DNA of 43,513 bases from NCBI GenBank assembly GCA_029245525.1, contig JAQWPD010000050.1:1-43513 (forward strand). The letters run 5' to 3'. Below the pieces are notes generated by a model. The model did not search any database, had not been told where the DNA came from, and worked only from the letters and a program-made list of their open reading frames with translations. Positions within the stretch are counted from its first letter, which is position 1, and the number at the start of each line of letters is the position of its first letter. Positions 32,732 through 41,383 of this stretch are shown here, piece by piece. Origin of the DNA: Gammaproteobacteria bacterium (GTDB lineage Bacteria; Pseudomonadota; Gammaproteobacteria; Steroidobacterales; GCA-2729495). The position numbers and the translations under genes are program-made.

Positions 32732-33820
32732 TTATTCGTTGTCTTCAATTGCTGCCAATTGATCGGCTTGATATTCATTATTTAACGGTTCAATGAGTTG
32801 ATTGATATCACCGGCAATGATGGTATCCAGTTTGTACAGTGTTAGATTGATGCGATGATCAGTAACCCGGCCCTGAGGGTAGTTGTAGGTGCGTATCCGC
32901 TCGGATCGATCGCCACTGCCAACCAGCAGGCGACGCTGTTCGGCGCGTTCGCTGTCCTGCGCTTGCTGCTGGCTATCGAGCAGTCTGGCTTGTAACAGGT
33001 TCATCGCACGGGCCCGGTTTTTATGCTGCGAGCGCTCGTCCTGACACTCAACCACAGTTCCCGTTGGCAGATGCGTAAGGCGAACAGCGGAATCAGTTTT
33101 ATTAACGTGCTGACCACCTGCACCTGATGCGCGGTAAGTATCAACACGGAGGTCGGCGGGATTAATGCTGGTTTCTTCAATGGCATCTGTTTCGGGCAGT
33201 ACCGCTACGGTGCAGGCTGAGGTATGAATGCGGCCCTGCGTCTCGGTTTCAGGTACCCGCTGCACGCGATGCGCTCCTGATTCAAATTTGAGTTTCGAGT
33301 AGGCTCCATTGCCTTCTATTCTGGAAATAATCTCTTTGTAACCGCCATGCTCACCATCGCTTGCGCTTAGTATTTCAATATTCCAACCCTGCGATTCGGC
33401 AAATCGGGAGTACATGCGGAATAGGTCGCCGGAGAAAATGGCAGCTTCATCACCGCCGGTTCCGGCGCGGACTTCAAGAAAGATATTGCTCTTATCATGA
33501 GGGTCGACTGGAATAAGCTGTCTCTTTAGTTCACGCTCAAGGTTTTCCATGCGCTTTTTGAGCATAGGAATTTCTTCCTGCCCCATAGTCTTTATTTCCG
33601 GATCCTTATCTTCCAGCATTTCTTCCGCGCCCGCCATGTCGCTGCGCGCGATCAAAAACCGCTGAAACAGACTCACAACTGGATCGAGTTCAGCGTATTC
33701 GCGTGATAGATCCCGAAACTTTCCCTGATCACCGATGATCTCAGGATCAGATAGAAGGTTGCCGACCTCTTCATGGCGTCCGGCAAGTTGTTCCAGTTTG
33801 TGGATGATGGATTTTTTCAA
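32732..33820 (-). CDS. prfA: Peptide chain release factor 1
   Basis: RF1 reads UAG and UAA stop codons. The 362-residue product has the GGQ motif at 235-237 ([16 protein letters not shown]) and the codon-reading tripeptide P190-E-T192 ([13 protein letters not shown] in E. coli). The alignment to E. coli RF1 starts at [12 protein letters not shown], whose first codon is TTG at 33820. No in-frame ATG exists nearby, so the rare start codon appears real. No clear ribosome binding site is seen. The usual upstream neighbour hemA is absent. Confidence 0.96.
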   Translation of the reverse strand: MKKSIIHKLEQLAGRHEEVGNLLSDPEIIGDQGKFRDLSREYAELDPVVSLFQRFLIARSDMAGAEEMLEDKDPEIKTMGQEEIPMLKKRMENLERELKRQLIPVDPHDKSNIFLEVRAGTGGDEAAIFSGDLFRMYSRFAESQGWNIEILSASDGEHGGYKEIISRIEGNGAYSKLKFESGAHRVQRVPETETQGRIHTSACTVAVLPETDAIEETSINPADLRVDTYRASGAGGQHVNKTDSAVRLTHLPTGTVVECQDERSQHKNRARAMNLLQARLLDSQQQAQDSERAEQRRLLVGSGDRSERIRTYNYPQGRVTDHRINLTLYKLDTIIAGDINQLIEPLNNEYQADQLAAIEDNE

Positions 33821-33838
33821 GTGACTGAGCTTTTAAAA

Positions 33839-33991
33839 GTGAGTGTGGCTAATAATCAGATTGCGCGCTGCTACCAGATGAGCCGAGAGTGCAGCGAAGC
33901 TCTTTGGCATATGCTGGGTGTTGAAGACGCGCAGTTTACCGTGAATCTGACCGCAGGCGAACAGCAAGTGCTGAAATCAACACCCGGTTAA
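33839..33991 (+). CDS. Possible small protein in the prfA-lbcA gap
   Basis: An open frame of about 50 residues from a GTG at 33839 (also open from GTG 33821). It contains NNQIARCYQMSRECSEALWH and ends VLKSTPG. The composition is balanced and protein-like, with two cysteines, and it lies in the space where hemA is found in relatives, but it does not resemble HemA. There is no convincing ribosome binding site. It could be an unrecognised small protein or chance coding in the divergent promoter region. Confidence 0.25.
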   Translation: MSVANNQIARCYQMSRECSEALWHMLGVEDAQFTVNLTAGEQQVLKSTPG

Positions 33992-34045
33992 TGCTTAGGG
34001 TTAATCTAGTCATTATCATTCTTGTAGCTGTGTATTATTCTCGGT

Positions 34046-35743
34046 ATGAGCAATTACGTTAGATATTCGATGCTGGTAAGGCTGTTGGCGCTTGCTGCGA
34101 TGCTCAGCGCCTGCAGCACTCCGGTGCGTTATACAACGTCACCGCCGTCTGTCGCGACACCAAATTATGTGCCCGATGCCGGTTATCACCTGTCGATGGG
34201 CGACATTGCCATGCAACGCGGCGATTATTATGTTGCAGCGCAAGAATACCTTGCCGCAGCGGACCTCTCTGACGATATCGAGGTCGCGCAACGGTCCACT
34301 GAGTATGCCTACCAGTATGGTTTTGTGGCTTACTTCCTCGAATCGGCGGAGCGTTGGTTGGAGTTGGACCCCGATAACCCCGCTGTTCACGGGTATCTGG
34401 GCGTCGCTTATCTGGGTCTGGGTAATGCGAAGAAATCTTTTGTCCACTTTGAACGCTCTATGCCACCGGTCGCCGAACGCTCTGAAGGCGATTACCTGGT
34501 GTTGGAGTCCGAAATCGCGGCGATTGCTGATGCTGAGGCCGTTGTGGATGTGATGCAGCTATTTCAGCAGAGATTCCCAAATCAGCCCGGAGTGGCGCTT
34601 GCTTTGGCAAATGCTGCGGTGCGTGCAGGGGATGGCGCGCTGGCTCTGGAAAATGCCGATGCCGTGCTGGCGGTTGAACCGGGTTTGCAGAGAGCGCAGA
34701 CAGTTAGGGTGCGCAGCCTGCTTTTGCTCGGCCGGGCTGATGAGGCCCTTGCCGAAATGCGTGCACTTCTGGCGGCTAATCGCAGTACCGAACTTGAGCT
34801 TGAGTATGCCCGCCTGCTTGCCAGCAGCAATGAGGTAGCTGCAGCCCTGCTGTATCTCGATGACATGGCCGAGCGTTATGGTTTTGTGCCTGAGATTGTT
34901 CGTCTTAGCGCCATAATTAATATGGATGACGGTGACCAGCTGGCGGCTTCGAATGATTTTAGTAAGCTGCTTTCGGCCGGCCTCTATACCAATGAAAGTC
35001 ATTTTTACCTAGCAAGAATGTCTGAAGATTCGAGACAGATACTGCCGGCTTTGCGCTACTACTCTCAGGTCCGGTCCGGTCCGCTGCTTTTGCCTGCGCA
35101 GGTCGCGATAGCCGGACTTCTTGGCGAGATCGGTGATGTTGATGCAGGTATTGCTCATTTGGATGAGGTGTATTCGCAGTTTCCGCAGCTCGGCTTCGAT
35201 ATCTGGACTGCGAAGGCCGGTATTTATTCCATTTATTGGCGTGCTGCTGATGCCTATGAAGCCTATACCCGCAGCCTTGAGTATCAACCCGACAATATTA
35301 ATTTGATGCTGGCACAGGCCGCGGCACTGGATTCAATGGGCCAAACTGAGCTGGCCGTCAGTGCATTCCGTGAAGCGCTGGCACTTGATCCTGGTAACGC
35401 CAACGGCATGAACTCGCTGGGCTATACCATGGCTAACCGCAATCAGCATTTGCGCGAGGCCCGCAAGCTGGTTAGCAAAGCTCTGGCGCAGCAGTCCGAT
35501 AACCCAGCATTTCTCGACAGCATGGGTTGGGTGCTATTCCGTGAGGGCGACAACGAGGCCGCGTTAGTTCAGATTGAGCGCGCGTATGCTATTGAGGCTG
35601 ACCCAGAAATTGCCGCACATTTGGGCGAGGTGTTGTGGGCTCTCGGCCGTGATGGTGAGGCCAATATTATTTGGGCGCTCGCGTTGCAGGATTACCCCGG
35701 TCATATGGTTTTGCGGGAAACCATTGAAAGGCATAAGTCTTGA
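34046..35743 (+). CDS. TPR-repeat outer-membrane lipoprotein, LbcA-like
   Basis: A 565-residue lipoprotein (signal MLVRLLALAAMLSAC, lipobox LSAC) followed by many tetratricopeptide repeats, for example GYHLSMGDIAMQRGDYYVAAQEYLA (partial), NPAVHGYLGVAYLGLGNAKKS and NPAFLDSMGWVLFREGDNEAA. In Pseudomonas aeruginosa the gene at this place, before lolB, encodes LbcA, the partner of the periplasmic protease CtpA that degrades peptidoglycan hydrolases. Order and architecture support the same role. A TGTATTAT -10-like box at 34031-34038 would put transcription start almost on the ATG at 34046, so the in-frame ATG at 34070 is a serious alternative start. It is followed by lolB with a TGATG junction. 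Confidence 0.82.
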   Translation: MSNYVRYSMLVRLLALAAMLSACSTPVRYTTSPPSVATPNYVPDAGYHLSMGDIAMQRGDYYVAAQEYLAAADLSDDIEVAQRSTEYAYQYGFVAYFLESAERWLELDPDNPAVHGYLGVAYLGLGNAKKSFVHFERSMPPVAERSEGDYLVLESEIAAIADAEAVVDVMQLFQQRFPNQPGVALALANAAVRAGDGALALENADAVLAVEPGLQRAQTVRVRSLLLLGRADEALAEMRALLAANRSTELELEYARLLASSNEVAAALLYLDDMAERYGFVPEIVRLSAIINMDDGDQLAASNDFSKLLSAGLYTNESHFYLARMSEDSRQILPALRYYSQVRSGPLLLPAQVAIAGLLGEIGDVDAGIAHLDEVYSQFPQLGFDIWTAKAGIYSIYWRAADAYEAYTRSLEYQPDNINLMLAQAAALDSMGQTELAVSAFREALALDPGNANGMNSLGYTMANRNQHLREARKLVSKALAQQSDNPAFLDSMGWVLFREGDNEAALVQIERAYAIEADPEIAAHLGEVLWALGRDGEANIIWALALQDYPGHMVLRETIERHKS

Positions 35744-36360
35744 TGTTTGGCACAGCGATACGCCTTGTATTCGTTGCGGTTTTAGTGGTGGCGCTCTCGG
35801 CCTGCAGTTCTTTGCGTGAGGTGTCGGCGCCGGCTAATGATTCCATGGCTCAGCGTATTGCTGATCTGTCTGCGTTGGATGACTGGTCAATGCGCGGCCG
35901 GATTGCGGTAAAGCAGCCTGCGGGTAGCGGGCAGAGTAAGATCCTTTGGGAGCAGACTGGCGAAACAACAGATATTGGTCTGACCGGCCCGCTGGGTGCG
36001 GGCGCGATAAATATTCACTGGGTGCCAGATGAGCTGACTCTGGTTGGCGCTGATCTTGATGTTAGGCATCGCTACATCGGCGGGAATGCGGCAGAGCAGT
36101 TTCTCGCTGAACAGTTGGGTTGGCAGTTTCCTGCCGCCAGTGTTCGTTATTGGCTTCTTGGCATTCCGAATCCAGGCCATCAGTTTGAGCAGGAGTTTGA
36201 CGACGCTGGTGAGTTAATCAGTATTAGCCAGCTCGGCTGGCGGGTGGAGTATCAGCGTTTCGCGCAAGTCGATGAGCATTTGCTGCCATCAAAACTGGGA
36301 ATTCAAAATACAGAGGTGCGTTTGCGGCTGATTGTGGACAGATGGAGCCTCGGTGATTAG
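35743..36360 (+). CDS. lolB: Outer-membrane lipoprotein receptor LolB
   Basis: LolB receives lipoproteins from the periplasmic carrier LolA and inserts them into the outer membrane. The 205-residue product has a lipoprotein signal with lipobox LSACS and family patterns DWSMRGRIAVKQPAG, WLLGIPNPG, LGWRVEYQRF and the final LIVDRWSLGD. The ATG at 35743 overlaps the stop of the preceding TPR gene by one base. In relatives ispE follows; here 142 bp lead directly to tRNA-Gln. Confidence 0.93.
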   Translation: MFGTAIRLVFVAVLVVALSACSSLREVSAPANDSMAQRIADLSALDDWSMRGRIAVKQPAGSGQSKILWEQTGETTDIGLTGPLGAGAINIHWVPDELTLVGADLDVRHRYIGGNAAEQFLAEQLGWQFPAASVRYWLLGIPNPGHQFEQEFDDAGELISISQLGWRVEYQRFAQVDEHLLPSKLGIQNTEVRLRLIVDRWSLGD

Positions 36361-36502
36361 TAAATCAGGGTTTCATTTGGTCGGAATTGGAATCTGGTTT
36401 GACAGCCCAGCGCCGGGGCATTCACAATACCGCCCTGATAGCGTCTCGGAGATGGCTTGTATTAGGGTCTCCGGAGCACAAGCATTATTCAATACAAATT
36501 AT

Positions 36503-36577
36503 TGGGGCGTAGCCAAGCGGTAAGGCAACGGGTTTTGATCCCGTCATGCGCAGGTTCGATCCCTGCCGCCCCAGCCA
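36503..36577 (+). tRNA. tRNA-Gln (anticodon TTG)
   Basis: A complete 75-nt cloverleaf. The acceptor TGGGGCG (36503-36509) pairs with CGCCCCA (36567-36573), followed by G74 and an encoded CCA (36575-36577). The D arm is GCC...GGC. The anticodon stem ACGGG/CCCGT encloses TTTTGAT with anticodon TTG at 36535-36537. The T arm is GCAGG-TTCGATC-CCTGC. U1-A72 is typical of bacterial tRNA-Gln. It lies between lolB and prs, as in Pseudomonas. Confidence 0.98.
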
Positions 36578-36606
36578 TTTTTTTCCATCCGGGAGTCGGA
36601 TAAGTC

Positions 36607-37587
36607 ATGGTCCAGTTACGTACCGACAGAGAATTCGATACCGACAATATGATATTGCTGACAGGCAATTCAAATCCGCAGTTAGCTCAGAATATTGCTC
36701 GTCATCTTCAGTTACCTCTGGGTAAAACGTCGGTCGGCACTTTTAGCGATGGCGAGATTGCAGTAGAAATCCTCGAGAATATTCGGGGTCGTGAAGTCTA
36801 CCTGGTCCAGTCCACCTGCCCACCAGTGAATGACAACCTCATGGAGTTGCTGATTATGGCTGATGCCTGTAAGCGGGCGTCAGCTGCTCGGATTACGGCC
36901 ATAGTTCCCTATTATGGCTACGCCCGCCAGGATAGGCGGCCGCGCGCCGCGCGCGCACCGATTACCGCAAAACTTGTCGCGGATATGATTTCTGCATCGG
37001 GCATTAACCGTGTCGTGACTGTCGATTTGCATGCTGATCAAATTCAGGGTTTCTTCTCAATAGCAGTTGATAATGTGTATGCGTCACCGGTGTTGTTGGG
37101 TGATGTTTGGAAGAACGATACTAATAACTTGGTCGTGGTATCTCCGGACGTTGGTGGTGTGGTGCGCGCGCGCGCCCTCGCTAAGCGTCTTGATGATGCC
37201 GATCTTGCTATTATCGATAAGCGTCGTCCGCGAGCCAATGAGCTCGAAGTGATGAATATTATCGGTGAAGTTGATGGCAAAGATTGCGTATTGATCGACG
37301 ACATGGTCGATACTGCGGGCACATTATGTCAGGCCGCTGGCGCGCTGAAGGCCAAAGGTGCGAAGAGTGTCTCGGCTTATATTACTCATGCGATCCTTTC
37401 AGGCCCGGCTATAGATCGTATTAACGCATCGGATCTTGATGAGTTGGTGGTCACCGACACAGTGCCGTTGAGTGAGGCAGCTGCGCAATGTTCGAAGATC
37501 CGGCGCTTAGAGGTGGCAGAATTGCTGGCTGAAACCATCCGTCGTATCAGTCAGGATGAGTCGGTTAGTTCGCTGTATGTCGACTGA
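36607..37587 (+). CDS. prs: Ribose-phosphate pyrophosphokinase Prs
   Basis: Prs makes PRPP from ribose-5-phosphate and ATP for nucleotide, histidine and NAD synthesis. The 326-residue product has the class I patterns [52 protein letters not shown] and the PRPP loop [12 protein letters not shown]. The ATG at 36607 has GGGAG upstream. It adds about 14 residues over the usual family start, which would be the in-frame ATG at 36649 ([10 protein letters not shown]). Either is possible. It is 29 bp after tRNA-Gln and may share its transcript. Confidence 0.96.
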   Translation: MVQLRTDREFDTDNMILLTGNSNPQLAQNIARHLQLPLGKTSVGTFSDGEIAVEILENIRGREVYLVQSTCPPVNDNLMELLIMADACKRASAARITAIVPYYGYARQDRRPRAARAPITAKLVADMISASGINRVVTVDLHADQIQGFFSIAVDNVYASPVLLGDVWKNDTNNLVVVSPDVGGVVRARALAKRLDDADLAIIDKRRPRANELEVMNIIGEVDGKDCVLIDDMVDTAGTLCQAAGALKAKGAKSVSAYITHAILSGPAIDRINASDLDELVVTDTVPLSEAAAQCSKIRRLEVAELLAETIRRISQDESVSSLYVD

Positions 37588-37700
37588 TTGAGCCGGTGTT
37601 TAGGGCTTTAACCCGTCTGTATCAAAGGTTTTTTGTCTTTATGTCTGGGGGCAGATTAGCCCTTAGCCCTCAGGCGCTGGTTACCGGACAGTTGTTGGGG

Positions 37701-37752
37701 TAGAATCGCGCTCCCTTGAGGGCCTGCTGGTCGTAAGCAGGCCTTTCGTTTT
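37701..37752 (+). promoter_or_regulatory. rplY promoter -10 and leader hairpin
   Basis: A TAGAAT box (37701-37706) resembles a sigma-70 -10. About 15 bp later a perfect 8-bp hairpin, GGCCTGCT (37721-37728) with AGCAGGCC (37736-37743) and a 7-nt loop, is followed by TTTCGTTTT. It lies in the presumed 5' leader of rplY, 30 bp before its start codon. It could attenuate transcription or be a binding target for L25 autoregulation; both are inferences. Confidence 0.5.
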
Positions 37753-37782
37753 ATAGAAGCTTTATCGTTTTGGAGTTCCATC

Positions 37783-38454
37783 ATGTCTGACCAACTTGAC
37801 TTGGTTGCAGAATACCGTACTGACACAGGGAAAGGTTCGAGCCGCCGCCTGCGTCATGAGGGCAAAGTTCCTGCAATCGTTTATGGCGCTGGCCGTCCGC
37901 CGCGCAATATTACTCTTGATCAGAACTCACTGCTGCGTCAGGCGCAGAATGAGTCTTTCTTCTCAAGTGTCCTTACAGTAAAAGTGGGCGATCGCACTCA
38001 GCCCTGCATCCTTAAAGATATTCAGGTGCATCCGGCAAAGCGGCAGGTTTTGCATCTTGATTTGCAGCGTATTGTTGCCAACGAAAAAATCCGTATGGAT
38101 ATTCCATTGCACTTTATCGGCATCGATACTTGCCCCGGTGTCAAGCTTAATGGCGGAGCAGTTTCTCAGGTGATTTCTGAAGTGGAAGTTAGCTGTTTGC
38201 CGGCTAACCTGCCCGAGTATATTGAAGTTGATTTGAGTAATATGGATCTTGATCAGACCGTGCATCTTTCTGATCTGGTTATTCCCGAAGGCGTTGAATT
38301 GCTTCAGCTCTCTCAGGGTGAAGAACATAGTCAGCCGGTTGCCAGTTGCCAGCTAATGCGTGTTGCTGAGGTTGAGGAAGATGAAGATGAAGAAGCTGTT
38401 GAGGCCTCTGAAGTGCCTACTGGAGCATCTGAGGAAGGGTCAGAGGAAGATTAA
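37783..38454 (+). CDS. rplY: 50S ribosomal protein L25 (Ctc form)
   Basis: L25 binds 5S rRNA. This is the long Ctc/TL5 form with two domains: the N-terminal 5S-binding domain (about 1-95: GKGSSRRLRHEGKVPAIVYG, KDIQVHPAKRQVLHLD) and a C-terminal beta domain (PLHFIGIDTCPGVKLNGG, VEVSCLPANLPEYIEVD). A very acidic tail follows (EVEEDEDEEAVEASE, about 194-223). The ribosome binding site GGAG lies 7 nt before the ATG. The gene ends in a terminator at 38482-38513. Confidence 0.96.
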   Translation: MSDQLDLVAEYRTDTGKGSSRRLRHEGKVPAIVYGAGRPPRNITLDQNSLLRQAQNESFFSSVLTVKVGDRTQPCILKDIQVHPAKRQVLHLDLQRIVANEKIRMDIPLHFIGIDTCPGVKLNGGAVSQVISEVEVSCLPANLPEYIEVDLSNMDLDQTVHLSDLVIPEGVELLQLSQGEEHSQPVASCQLMRVAEVEEDEDEEAVEASEVPTGASEEGSEED

Positions 38455-38481
38455 TTCGCTGTTTAACCTCGTCAGTAATGC

Positions 38482-38513
38482 AAAAAAGCCGCGCTTAATG
38501 TGCGGTTTTTTTT
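38482..38513. terminator. Rho-independent terminator after rplY
   Basis: AAAAAA followed by a CCGCGC / GTGCGG stem (one G-T pair) around TTAAT, then T8. It starts about 28 bp after the rplY stop and separates it from pth. Confidence 0.9.
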
Positions 38514-38608
38514 GCTTTTTTTTTCGTACTAAGCACAATAGCTGATTGCCCGCTAAATAACGCCGTACTAAGCGTTGGTTCTTTTTCTGAGAAAAGGTTG
38601 TGAGTAGC

Positions 38609-39190
38609 ATGCATATACAGGCAATTGTGGGGCTAGGCAATCCGGGCGAGAAGTATGCACGCACCCGCCATAACGTCGGGTTTTGGGTTGTCGATCAGCT
38701 TGCCGCTGTTGCCAGCAGCAGTTTAAAAGCTGAGAGCAAAGTGATGGGTAGCGCCTGTCAGATAAACCTGCAGGGGCAGAGCGTTCGTCTGTTAAAGCCA
38801 TCGACCTATATGAATGAAAGCGGTCAGTCAGTGCGTAAATTTATTGATTTTTATAAGCTTAGTATTGGCCAGGTGCTGATTTGTCACGATGAACTGGATT
38901 TGCCGCCGGGTGTGGTCAGATTTAAGCAGGGCGGTGGGCACGGTGGGCATAATGGCCTCCGGAGTATCATGTCCCATTGCGGCACAGACTTTCTTCGCTT
39001 ACGCATTGGCATTGGTCATCCCGGGCATAAGGATGCGGTGCATGGTTATGTGCTGCACAAGCCGGGTCGGGAAGATGAAGGCAGCATTCTGGAGGCACTT
39101 AACTGCACGGACAGGAGTATTGGAACGTTGTTAACCGGTGGGCTTGAGCGCGCTTCTACGGAATTGCATACGGCAACACCGCGTAAGTAG
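38609..39190 (+). CDS. pth: Peptidyl-tRNA hydrolase
   Basis: Pth frees tRNA from peptidyl-tRNA dropped by stalled ribosomes. The 193-residue product (E. coli 194) has N11 and the catalytic H21 in VGLGNPGEKYARTRHNVGFW, KPSTYMNESGQSV, HDELDLPPG and GGGHGGHNGLRS. A GTG at 38600 is in frame, but the ATG at 38609 gives the conserved N-terminus and better spacing from AAAAGG. The gene sits between rplY and, in relatives, ychF; here 3.4 kb of other genes intervene before ychF. Confidence 0.96.
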   Translation: MHIQAIVGLGNPGEKYARTRHNVGFWVVDQLAAVASSSLKAESKVMGSACQINLQGQSVRLLKPSTYMNESGQSVRKFIDFYKLSIGQVLICHDELDLPPGVVRFKQGGGHGGHNGLRSIMSHCGTDFLRLRIGIGHPGHKDAVHGYVLHKPGREDEGSILEALNCTDRSIGTLLTGGLERASTELHTATPRK

Positions 39191-39205
39191 GTTCTATTTT
39201 GAGTG

Positions 39206-39246
39206 CGCATAAAAAAAGCCGGCATACCGCCGGCTTTTTTTATGCG
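39206..39246. terminator. Bidirectional terminator with perfect 18-bp arms
   Basis: CGCATAAAAAAAGCCGGC at 39206-39223 is the exact reverse complement of 39229-39246, with a 5-nt loop ATACC. The symmetrical A and T tracts serve both pth (+) and the converging DUF4136 gene (-). Confidence 0.96.
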
Positions 39247-39260
39247 TTGGTATTTGGTAT

Positions 39261-39872
39261 TTACTTCTTGGTCTTAGGTGGAACATAAGCTGGACCGCCG
39301 CCTTGTTGCGTCGGGTAGCGGTCAAAAATGTCTTGAACCACGGCAGCGACAGAGCCCTGAAGGTTTTCCTGCACTTCACTGCTAATCCGTCCGACCGCAG
39401 TGCCCTCCCAAACCAGTTTGTTGGTGCTCAGATTAATTAAATCGATAGTTACTGTGCCCTGTGTGTATTGCTGAATGGTGGTTTCATAGCCGCCATAAGG
39501 GGCATAGTATCCGCCGCGGTAACCATAGTATCCACCCATTCCCATTCCCATTCCCATTGTAGGCGTGCTCGTCGAACGAATTTTTTCCTGGGTGCTGGCA
39601 TAGAAGTTAATGCCTATGTCGGGATTTTCGGTGGTGTATTTGTAACCGCGAAGTTCCATCTGTTCCTTGGTGCTGGTAATAAAATACTGAGACAGTAACG
39701 ATTGCGCGCCATCGGCCTTATTCGTGGCTAAGTGCTTCTCGAAACCGAATGTGCTAAAAGCACCCAAATCAGTTTTCGGGTCTTTGTTCACATAAATTTT
39801 AGGGCCTGTCGAGCAAGCCGCCAACACTATGACGGCACCGCTAAGAAATAATAATTTTATGGTTTTGCTCAT
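39261..39872 (-). CDS. DUF4136 family lipoprotein
   Basis: A 203-residue predicted lipoprotein with lipobox LAAC in SKTIKLLFLSGAVIVLAACS. The mature part matches DUF4136: TFGFEKHL..., NPDIGINFYAS and VTIDLINLSTNKLVWEGTAVGR. The start is the ATG at 39872, preceded by GGAGAAG; the longer open frame to 40058 overlaps the upstream gene. A low-complexity centre, PTMGMGMGMGGYYGYRGGYY, comes from a tandem hexamer repeat at about 39535-39557. Function is unknown; many such lipoproteins are in the outer membrane. It is downstream of the potassium channel gene on the same strand. Confidence 0.88.
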   Translation of the reverse strand: MSKTIKLLFLSGAVIVLAACSTGPKIYVNKDPKTDLGAFSTFGFEKHLATNKADGAQSLLSQYFITSTKEQMELRGYKYTTENPDIGINFYASTQEKIRSTSTPTMGMGMGMGGYYGYRGGYYAPYGGYETTIQQYTQGTVTIDLINLSTNKLVWEGTAVGRISSEVQENLQGSVAAVVQDIFDRYPTQQGGGPAYVPPKTKK

Positions 39873-39999
39873 GCTCTTCTCCGTAGTTAATCGAAAACCC
39901 AAATTGAACTTGGTGAGTCCGCGAATAGATGAAATAGTTTTATTGTATTGCGGCCTTATTTGCAAGTCATCTCGGCATGATGGGCCACTTTCGGCCAGC

Positions 40000-40683
40000 T
40001 TAGGTTTGCGATTTGCTGTCTTTAGTCTGTGATCCGGCTCTGTTAAGCAGAAGACCAATCATTGAACCAATCATGATAGCCATGTAGAACACACCGATGA
40101 TGGCTTCCAGATAAGCAATAGTTCTAACCAGTGGGCGCAGCGGCACGATATCGCCATAGCCCACACTGGTTAGTGTGACATAGCTGTAATAAATCAGCTC
40201 CGAGTTCATGCTCTGAGCTTGCTCAGGCATTTTCGAAAAAGAGCCAGGCAGTAAGGCTTCCAGAATGGTGTAAGCGATACCGAACACAAGTCCAATAAGC
40301 AAATACAAGCAGATTCCGCCGACAACGCGATTAGCATCCACTTTCAGATCCGCAGTAATCTCAGCCAGAATAAAAATAGCACTCATAATGCAGAAAATAA
40401 GCACTACCAGCATGTTGAACATTTCCAGTGGCAGCTGTGGGTAAAGCGGATTGAGTATTGATAACGTTGTGGATATTGCAATGAGTACTAGCGCCAACCG
40501 AAATAGAGTTTTAGACCCATGCAGGCTCCATATGCCAATGATCATGCAGGAACTAAAGGTTACGCTGGTTAGAAAGTTCGAGCTGTATCCCAGCAGATCA
40601 TTAATGGTCGGGTTAATAAGCAGAAGCGACAGCAAGCCAGCTAGCAAGTAGTAAAAATTTGGATTTTTTAACCTTGATTGCAT
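40000..40683 (-). CDS. Two-pore-helix potassium channel (Ion_trans_2)
   Basis: A 227-residue membrane protein with about six hydrophobic segments. The potassium selectivity filter is in TLTSVGYGDIVPL (GYGD at 175-178), flanked by a pore helix and a last membrane helix. It ends shortly afterwards with a polar tail, with no RCK/TrkA-N domain, so gating by nucleotide or calcium is not indicated. The N-terminal four segments are not a charged voltage sensor: no regular Arg repeat is seen. It lies between a small exported protein and the DUF4136 lipoprotein gene. Confidence 0.87.
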   Translation of the reverse strand: MQSRLKNPNFYYLLAGLLSLLLINPTINDLLGYSSNFLTSVTFSSCMIIGIWSLHGSKTLFRLALVLIAISTTLSILNPLYPQLPLEMFNMLVVLIFCIMSAIFILAEITADLKVDANRVVGGICLYLLIGLVFGIAYTILEALLPGSFSKMPEQAQSMNSELIYYSYVTLTSVGYGDIVPLRPLVRTIAYLEAIIGVFYMAIMIGSMIGLLLNRAGSQTKDSKSQT

Positions 40684-40722
40684 GTGTCCAGCCGTATTTG
40701 AATCTTTACGTGTTGTCAGCGG

Positions 40723-41112
40723 CTACTTTGTCGGGCCTGTGGGGGCAAAACGCCAAGCGCCTTCAGTATCTTTGCACAGCTGATAGGTGCCTGTGCGTGT
40801 AATGCTTTTTGCGGTATTTTCCATTTTTATCATGCGGCATGTGGTGCCGTAGTTCTGGTGAGTCTTGCCAACGGCCAACCTTCCCGATGCGCTGCTTGCG
40901 GGGTTCTTCCAGCTGCTCGTGCTGCCATCCGGTTGATTGTTTAATAGGTCGTCCATTGTGTTTGTGAGAATCGTAGTATCTTCTTTGGTCATATGGGCAA
41001 CCGCGGACTCGCGGGCAAACCAAGTTGCGGTAGCCAGAGCCAAGGCGGAGAAGCCAAACAGGCTAAGTGCCAGCAGCAGTTTTATCGACAGTGAATTATG
41101 TGGATTAATCAT
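40723..41112 (-). CDS. Small exported protein resembling RT0821/Lpp0805 surface proteins
   Basis: A 129-residue protein with an N-terminal signal or anchor (SIKLLLALSLFGFSALALA). The mature part shows LNNQPDGSTSSWKNPASSASG, TTCRMIKMEN and LCKDTEGAWRF. This resembles the C-terminal domain of RT0821/Lpp0805-like surface antigens, where a pair of cysteines and a final Trp are conserved. The glycine-zipper anchor common in that family is not seen. Function is unknown. It starts a run of three genes on the minus strand ending with the DUF4136 lipoprotein. Confidence 0.65.
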   Translation of the reverse strand: MINPHNSLSIKLLLALSLFGFSALALATATWFARESAVAHMTKEDTTILTNTMDDLLNNQPDGSTSSWKNPASSASGRLAVGKTHQNYGTTCRMIKMENTAKSITRTGTYQLCKDTEGAWRFAPTGPTK

Positions 41113-41340
41113 TGCGCTGACGCCGCTCTGAAAGTATTGGTTTAAGGATACCCCAGCCGCCAGTAATAAATCGACAGCTAATGCTGATAGCGTGACTCAT
41201 TAAGCGATAATGATACCAATTGTCAGTTGTATCGCGGTGGCTTGTAGAAGCTGCAGAAGCTAGATCTCTTGCGCATTCTCACGCAATTTGATTAATGGCT
41301 TAAGGCTGGCATGAACTGCCCAATGGCGTTCACCGACCTG

Positions 41341-41370
41341 CCGGCAGATGCCACAATTGACAACTGCCGG
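41341..41370. repeat. Inverted repeat CCGGCAG-N16-CTGCCGG downstream of the MesD-like gene
   Basis: A perfect 7-bp dyad with a 16-bp spacer, about 14 bp past the stop codon of the gene at 41384-42400. No T tract follows on either strand, so an ordinary rho-independent terminator is unlikely. The rest of the 271-bp gap to 41112 shows nothing recognisable. Confidence 0.45.
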
Positions 41371-41383
41371 GGCTCAAACGCGG

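Noticed and set aside
36332-36523. Open frame between lolB and tRNA-Gln as an ispE fragment
   Set aside because: It overlaps lolB and the tRNA and shows no IspE motif.
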